Part shown: piece by piece, positions 52,291 to 55,785 of the stretch
Layout: the number at the start of each line of letters is the position of its first letter
Position numbering within the stretch: position 1 is the first letter of the stretch
DNA from: Deltaproteobacteria bacterium HGW-Deltaproteobacteria-18
Lineage (GTDB): Bacteria; Desulfobacterota; Desulfovibrionia; Desulfovibrionales; Desulfomicrobiaceae
Direction of reading: 5' to 3'
DNA: 55,785 nucleotides
Assembly (NCBI GenBank): GCA_002841885.1
Contig: PHBE01000022.1
Location: 1-55,785 of the forward strand
Position numbers and translations under genes: made by a program
Notes under the pieces: generated by a model
What the model was told of the DNA's origin: nothing
The model's input: only the letters and a program-made list of their open reading frames with translations
Database searches by the model: none

Positions 52291-52497
52291 GAGTCCTCCG
52301 TTCATTTCGGTTGTGTTTGACTGTGCATGATCGACAGGTAGTCGCCATGCGCTCCCGATTCAAGGGCGGTCCATGCAAAATTCCGCACAGCGCCAGTCCG
52401 AAGCGCCCATCATTCCGCACACATCGTTTCGACCTGCCCTTTCAAAAATGAGCCTCACTTTCACGGCTTGACGACCAGCTCTCCGGCGTGTCCGACG

Positions 52498-52536
52498 TTG
52501 ACCCAAAGCCTGTGGCCTGATATTGGTAGGACCAAT
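52498..52536 (+). promoter_or_regulatory. Promoter of malate synthase G with a GntR-type operator
   Basis: TTGACC at 52498-52503 and TATTGG at 52521-52526, 17 bases apart, could be -35 and -10. Over the -10 lies ATTGGT-agg-ACCAAT (52522-52536), a perfect six-base palindrome of the TTGGTnnnACCAA type recognised by FadR/GntR-family regulators such as PdhR, LldR and GlcC. The site lies about 25 bases before the ATG of malate synthase G, a gene under GlcC control in enteric bacteria. No such regulator gene is in this window. Confidence 0.65.
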
Positions 52537-52560
52537 TTCCATTAAACCAAGGAGCAGCCC

Positions 52561-54720
52561 ATGACTTACATTCCTGTCGGCGGATTGAACGTCGCAAAGC
52601 CCCTTCATGACCTGATACGCAAAAAAGCCGCGCCCGGAACCGGCGTGACGGACACTGAATTCTGGGCCGCCCTGGAGAGCATCCTGCACGACCTGTCCCC
52701 TCGCAACCGCGAGCTGCTGGCCAAACGCCAGTATCTGCAGGACACCATCGACTCGTGGCACAAGCGGCACAAGGACGAAACCCACGACGCCGTCGCTTAC
52801 GAGCAGCTCCTGCGCGAGATCGGCTACATAGTGCCGGAGGGTCTGCCCTTTTCCATCGGGACCTGCGGCGTCGATCCCGAAATATCCTCCATCGCCGGAC
52901 CGCAGCTGGTTGTGCCGGCCACCAATGCCCGCTACGCCCTGAACGCGGCCAACGCCCGCTGGGGGAGCCTCTACGATGCCCTGTACGGCACGGACGTACT
53001 CAGCGAGGACGATGGAGCGACACGCTCCGGAGCATACAATCCCGTGCGCGGAGCCAGGGTCGTCGAATTTGCGAGCCGCTTCCTGGACAAGGCACTGCCC
53101 CTGAGCGAAGGTAGTCACGCCGATGTTCAGGAATACCGGCTCACGCAAAAAAACTCCGCCTGGGAAGTCGAGATGACGCTGCCGGATGGCAAGACATCGC
53201 TCCGGACTCCACAGGCTTTCGCCGGATTTTCACCCGGAGTCCTGCTCTTCAGTAACAACGGCCTGCACATCGAGCTGCATTTCGACCGCGATCATCCGGT
53301 GGGCAAGGCCCATCCCGCGGGCCTCAAGGATGTGGTTCTGGAAGCGGCCATGACCACCATCGTCGATTTCGAGGACTCCATCGCCGCCGTCGACGGGGAG
53401 GACAAAGCCCAGACATACGCCAACTGGCTGGGCCTGCTGCGCGGCGACCTGCAAGCCTCCTTTCCCAAGGGCGGCAAAACCGTAAGCCGCAACCTGAACC
53501 CTGATCGCACGTACACCGCGCCCGACGGCAAGCCCCTGACCCTGCCCGGACGCAGCCTTCTGCTGGTGCGCAACGTGGGGCACCTCATGACTACGGACGC
53601 GGTCCTGCTCGGTTCCGACGAAGTCCAGGAAGGCATCCTCGACGCCATGGTCACCGGCCTTGTCGCGCTGCACGACCTCAAGGGACTCGGCTCCCTGCGC
53701 AACAGCCGCGCGGACAGCGTCTACATCGTCAAGCCCAAGATGCATGGCCCCGAAGAAGTCGCCTTCGCCTGCGACCTGTTCGACCGTGTGGAGGACGCGC
53801 TGCACATGCCCCGCCACACCATGAAGATCGGAATAATGGACGAGGAACGCAGGACGTCGGTCAATCTGGCCGAATGCATCCGCGCGGCCAAGGACCGGGT
53901 CATCTTCATCAACACCGGTTTCCTCGATCGCACGGGCGATGAAATTCACACTAGCATGGAAGCCGGGCCCATGGTCCCCAAGGCGGCCATGAAGAACTCC
54001 AGCTGGATTCTGTCCTATGAAGACTGGAACGTGGACACGGGCCTGGCCTGCGGATTCTCCGGCAAGGCCCAGATCGGCAAGGGCATGTGGGCCATGCCGG
54101 ACCGCATGAAGCAGATGGTCGAGACCAAGCAGGGGCACCCCCTGGCCGGGGCTAACTGCGCCTGGGTGCCATCCCCCACTGCCGCGACCCTGCACGCCAT
54201 GCATTACCATGAAGTGGATGTCTTTGCCCGCCAGGCCGAACTACAGGGAAAGAAGAGGGCCAGCCTGCACGAACTTTTGACCCTGCCCCTGCTGGACCAC
54301 ACGCTCTCCGGGGATGAGATCCAGCGCGAACTGGACAACAACTGCCAGGGCATCCTGGGCTACGTGGTGCGCTGGGTCGACCAGGGCATCGGCTGCTCCA
54401 AGGTGCCTGACATAACCGACGTGGGCCTGATGGAAGACCGCGCCACCCTGCGCATCTCGAGCCAGTACATCGCCAACTGGCTGCATCACGGGCTGTGCAG
54501 CCTGGAACAGGTCCGAACCACCCTGGAGCGCATGGCTGCGGTGGTGGATCGCCAGAACGAAGGCGATCCCCTCTATCGGCCCATGGCTCCGAATTTCGAT
54601 GCGAGCGTGGCCTTTCAGGCCGCCTGCGACCTGATCTTCAAGGGCCGCGAGCAGCCAAACGGCTATACGGAACCGATCCTGCACGCCAGGAGGAGGCAGC
54701 TCAAGAAACAAAGAGGATGA
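52561..54720 (+). CDS. glcB: Malate synthase G
   Basis: The 719-residue cytoplasmic enzyme joins glyoxylate and acetyl-CoA to give malate. It has the G-isoform length (about 720) and motifs: [85 protein letters not shown], and [10 protein letters not shown] near the end. AAGGAG precedes the ATG. No isocitrate lyase or glycolate oxidase gene is nearby, so the source of glyoxylate is open (glycolate or glycine catabolism). The GntR-type operator just upstream suggests control by glycolate, lactate or pyruvate. Confidence 0.96.
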   Translation: MTYIPVGGLNVAKPLHDLIRKKAAPGTGVTDTEFWAALESILHDLSPRNRELLAKRQYLQDTIDSWHKRHKDETHDAVAYEQLLREIGYIVPEGLPFSIGTCGVDPEISSIAGPQLVVPATNARYALNAANARWGSLYDALYGTDVLSEDDGATRSGAYNPVRGARVVEFASRFLDKALPLSEGSHADVQEYRLTQKNSAWEVEMTLPDGKTSLRTPQAFAGFSPGVLLFSNNGLHIELHFDRDHPVGKAHPAGLKDVVLEAAMTTIVDFEDSIAAVDGEDKAQTYANWLGLLRGDLQASFPKGGKTVSRNLNPDRTYTAPDGKPLTLPGRSLLLVRNVGHLMTTDAVLLGSDEVQEGILDAMVTGLVALHDLKGLGSLRNSRADSVYIVKPKMHGPEEVAFACDLFDRVEDALHMPRHTMKIGIMDEERRTSVNLAECIRAAKDRVIFINTGFLDRTGDEIHTSMEAGPMVPKAAMKNSSWILSYEDWNVDTGLACGFSGKAQIGKGMWAMPDRMKQMVETKQGHPLAGANCAWVPSPTAATLHAMHYHEVDVFARQAELQGKKRASLHELLTLPLLDHTLSGDEIQRELDNNCQGILGYVVRWVDQGIGCSKVPDITDVGLMEDRATLRISSQYIANWLHHGLCSLEQVRTTLERMAAVVDRQNEGDPLYRPMAPNFDASVAFQAACDLIFKGREQPNGYTEPILHARRRQLKKQRG

Positions 54721-54748
54721 CACCGGCATCCCGAGCACAAGGCAATGC

Positions 54749-54794
54749 AAATGGGCCCGCCAGGATATCAGCATCCTGGCGGGCCCATTTTTTT
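54749..54794 (+). terminator. Strong terminator of malate synthase G
   Basis: An 18-base-pair perfect stem (54749-54766 with 54773-54790, AAATGGGCCCGCCAGGAT) and a six-base loop, followed by T to 54794. Confidence 0.95.
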
Positions 54795-54814
54795 CCCTTT
54801 GAACAATCGTGTCG

Positions 54815-55456
54815 TTACAACACCCGTCTCGCCTCCTGCACCAGAATCGAACACCCGACTGCGCCGAAAATCACGCCCACGCCGCCATCGATCCAGCGTG
54901 CAAGGCCCGCGTACATGCCGCGCATGCGGCCCGTGGACAAAAAGAGCGCAAGGAGCACGAACCAGGCCGTGACAATGACGATGACCTCGGCTCCGTAGAC
55001 CCAGCGCAAAATGCTGGGCGTGGCGGGGGTCATGAACTGGGAGAAGATGCTCAGAAAAAAGAGGGCGGCCTTGGGATTCAGGAGATTGCACCAGAATCCC
55101 TCGCGCCAGCCGCGCAGAGGCGAGTCCTTGCCGTCCGTCACTCCCGCCTGAGCGCAGGCGTCAGGCATGTCCACCTTTTTGCCGAACAGGCAGCGCACGG
55201 CGATATAGATCAGGTACAGCGCGCCGCAGATGCGGATCAGCCCGAAAACGGCCGGACTGGAAGCGATGACCAGCGCCAGGCCGAGCACGGAATAGACCAC
55301 ATGCACGACCAGGGCGGAACCGATGCCCAGGGCCGTCATGACCCCGGCCAGACGGCCACGGGAAAGGCTGTTGCGCAAAACCATGAAAAAATCCGGCCCC
55401 GGCGCCACAGCCACGGCCACCCCCACCGCAAAAACCTGCCAAAAAACACTGTCCAC
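54815..55456 (-). CDS. LysE/RhtB-family exporter
   Basis: The 213-residue inner-membrane protein has six hydrophobic segments and the LysE signatures VAPGPDFFMVLRNSLSRGRLAG and GFWCNLLNPKAALFFLSIF. Family members export amino acids such as homoserine, threonine, lysine or leucine; the substrate here is unknown. GGAGG lies six bases before the GTG start at 55456. It converges on malate synthase G and is followed upstream by repeat sequence. Confidence 0.95.
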   Translation of the reverse strand: MDSVFWQVFAVGVAVAVAPGPDFFMVLRNSLSRGRLAGVMTALGIGSALVVHVVYSVLGLALVIASSPAVFGLIRICGALYLIYIAVRCLFGKKVDMPDACAQAGVTDGKDSPLRGWREGFWCNLLNPKAALFFLSIFSQFMTPATPSILRWVYGAEVIVIVTAWFVLLALFLSTGRMRGMYAGLARWIDGGVGVIFGAVGCSILVQEARRVL

Positions 55457-55478
55457 GCCTATCCTCCGTAGCGGTATT

Positions 55479-55578
55479 GGGGCGAAAAATTTTTCGCCCC
55501 TACATCCATCCTGGAATTAAATCATCACATGAACAACACAATACGTAGGGGCGGCCCTGCGTGGCCGCCCTTCTTCCC
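55479..55578. repeat. 100-base repeat, copy 1
   Basis: It starts GGGGCGAAAAATTTTTCGCCCC, a palindrome, and ends with GTAGGGGCGGCC...GGCCGCCC, an imperfect one. It matches 55686-55785 at 97 of 100 positions, in the same direction. TAGGGGC-type palindromes of this kind are dispersed repeats in several bacterial phyla (from memory). Confidence 0.85.
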
Positions 55579-55685
55579 TGCGGCCTGCGTGATTGTCTCG
55601 CCTTACACCGAGATTGGGCAGACACGTAGGTCTGCCCCTACGTTGGTACGGTGTCGGTGTGGGCGGACGGTATTGGGGCCGTGTA

Positions 55686-55785
55686 GGGGCGAAAAATTTT
55701 TCGCCCCTACATTCATCCTGGAATCAAATCATCACATGAACGACACAATACGTAGGGGCGGCCCTGCGTGGCCGCCCTTCTTCCC
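55686..55785. repeat. 100-base repeat, copy 2
   Basis: Second copy, differing from the first at three positions. The palindrome here is longer (TAGGGGCGAAAAA / TTTTTCGCCCCTA). It runs to the window edge. Confidence 0.85.

Larger units (their letters stand above)
55457..55785. other. 329-base intergenic stretch, mostly repeats
   Basis: No gene is visible up to the right edge. Two copies of a 100-base repeat (55479-55578 and 55686-55785) frame a 107-base spacer that itself holds small inverted repeats (for example CGTAGG...CCTACG at 55625-55642). The last copy reaches the window edge and may continue. Confidence 0.7.

Overview
The window looks like a piece of the chromosome of a sulfate-reducing deltaproteobacterium of the Desulfovibrionales, possibly Desulfomicrobium-like. 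The grounds are moderately high GC, a selenocysteine elongation factor, a rubredoxin, a PxxKW cysteine-rich protein, a tungsten-type aldehyde ferredoxin oxidoreductase with its own multi-cluster ferredoxin, and many Cache-type sensor kinases with sigma-54 control. The genus is an inference. I see no rRNA or tRNA gene, prophage, insertion sequence or orthodox CRISPR array.

Left part (1-13.9 kb). selB, an M18 aminopeptidase, rubredoxin, a five-repeat S1 protein and a peptidyl-prolyl isomerase lie on the minus strand, followed by an entericidin-like lipoprotein, a cation efflux transporter, a cupin and a degenerate transglutaminase-like protein. A TetR regulator diverges from that last group. 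Next come a frameshifted PilZ gene, an M23 peptidase, an acyl-ACP thioesterase, a receiver-GGDEF cyclase and a DJ-1/PfpI protein.

Central signalling island (13.9-33.9 kb). Leftward genes encode a receiver-CBS protein, a receiver, a Cache histidine kinase, a second receiver, a second kinase and a membrane-bound sigma-54 activator. Rightward genes start from a good -24/-12 promoter and encode a CBS protein, a DASS-family anion transporter, two nearly duplicate receivers, a small membrane protein, a third kinase, two large dikinase-like proteins and another small membrane protein. None of the five stand-alone receiver proteins has a DNA-binding domain. The two large proteins have the PEP-synthase ATP-binding domain and the phospho-histidine domain, but in place of the PEP/pyruvate barrel they carry an unrecognised C-terminal domain. 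This is the best candidate for an undescribed system: an organic-acid or energy-state signalling module whose output may be protein-protein contacts and phosphotransfer. A 450-base non-coding stretch with degenerate repeats and a terminator follows it.

Right part (34-55.8 kb). Here lie a zinc-ribbon protein with an acidic tail, the PxxKW protein, an M20 peptidase, mnmG, the ferredoxin/AOR pair, a HEPN/MNT toxin-antitoxin pair, thpR and pepA. A run of co-oriented genes follows: an NAD(P)-binding/DUF2867 protein, a flavin-type oxidase, DUF523-DUF1722, a protein-kinase-like protein, a universal stress protein, a MIF-like tautomerase, an orphan and DUF445. The window ends with a Tat-exported superoxide dismutase, YjbQ, malate synthase G behind a GntR-type operator, and a LysE-type exporter.

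Repeats are conspicuous between genes: a nearly palindromic element at 2.2 kb, a mosaic of inverted repeats at 42.7-43.0 kb with a partial relative at the left edge, and a 100-bp direct repeat at the right edge. All assignments come from reading the sequence and recalled family knowledge; no database search was run.
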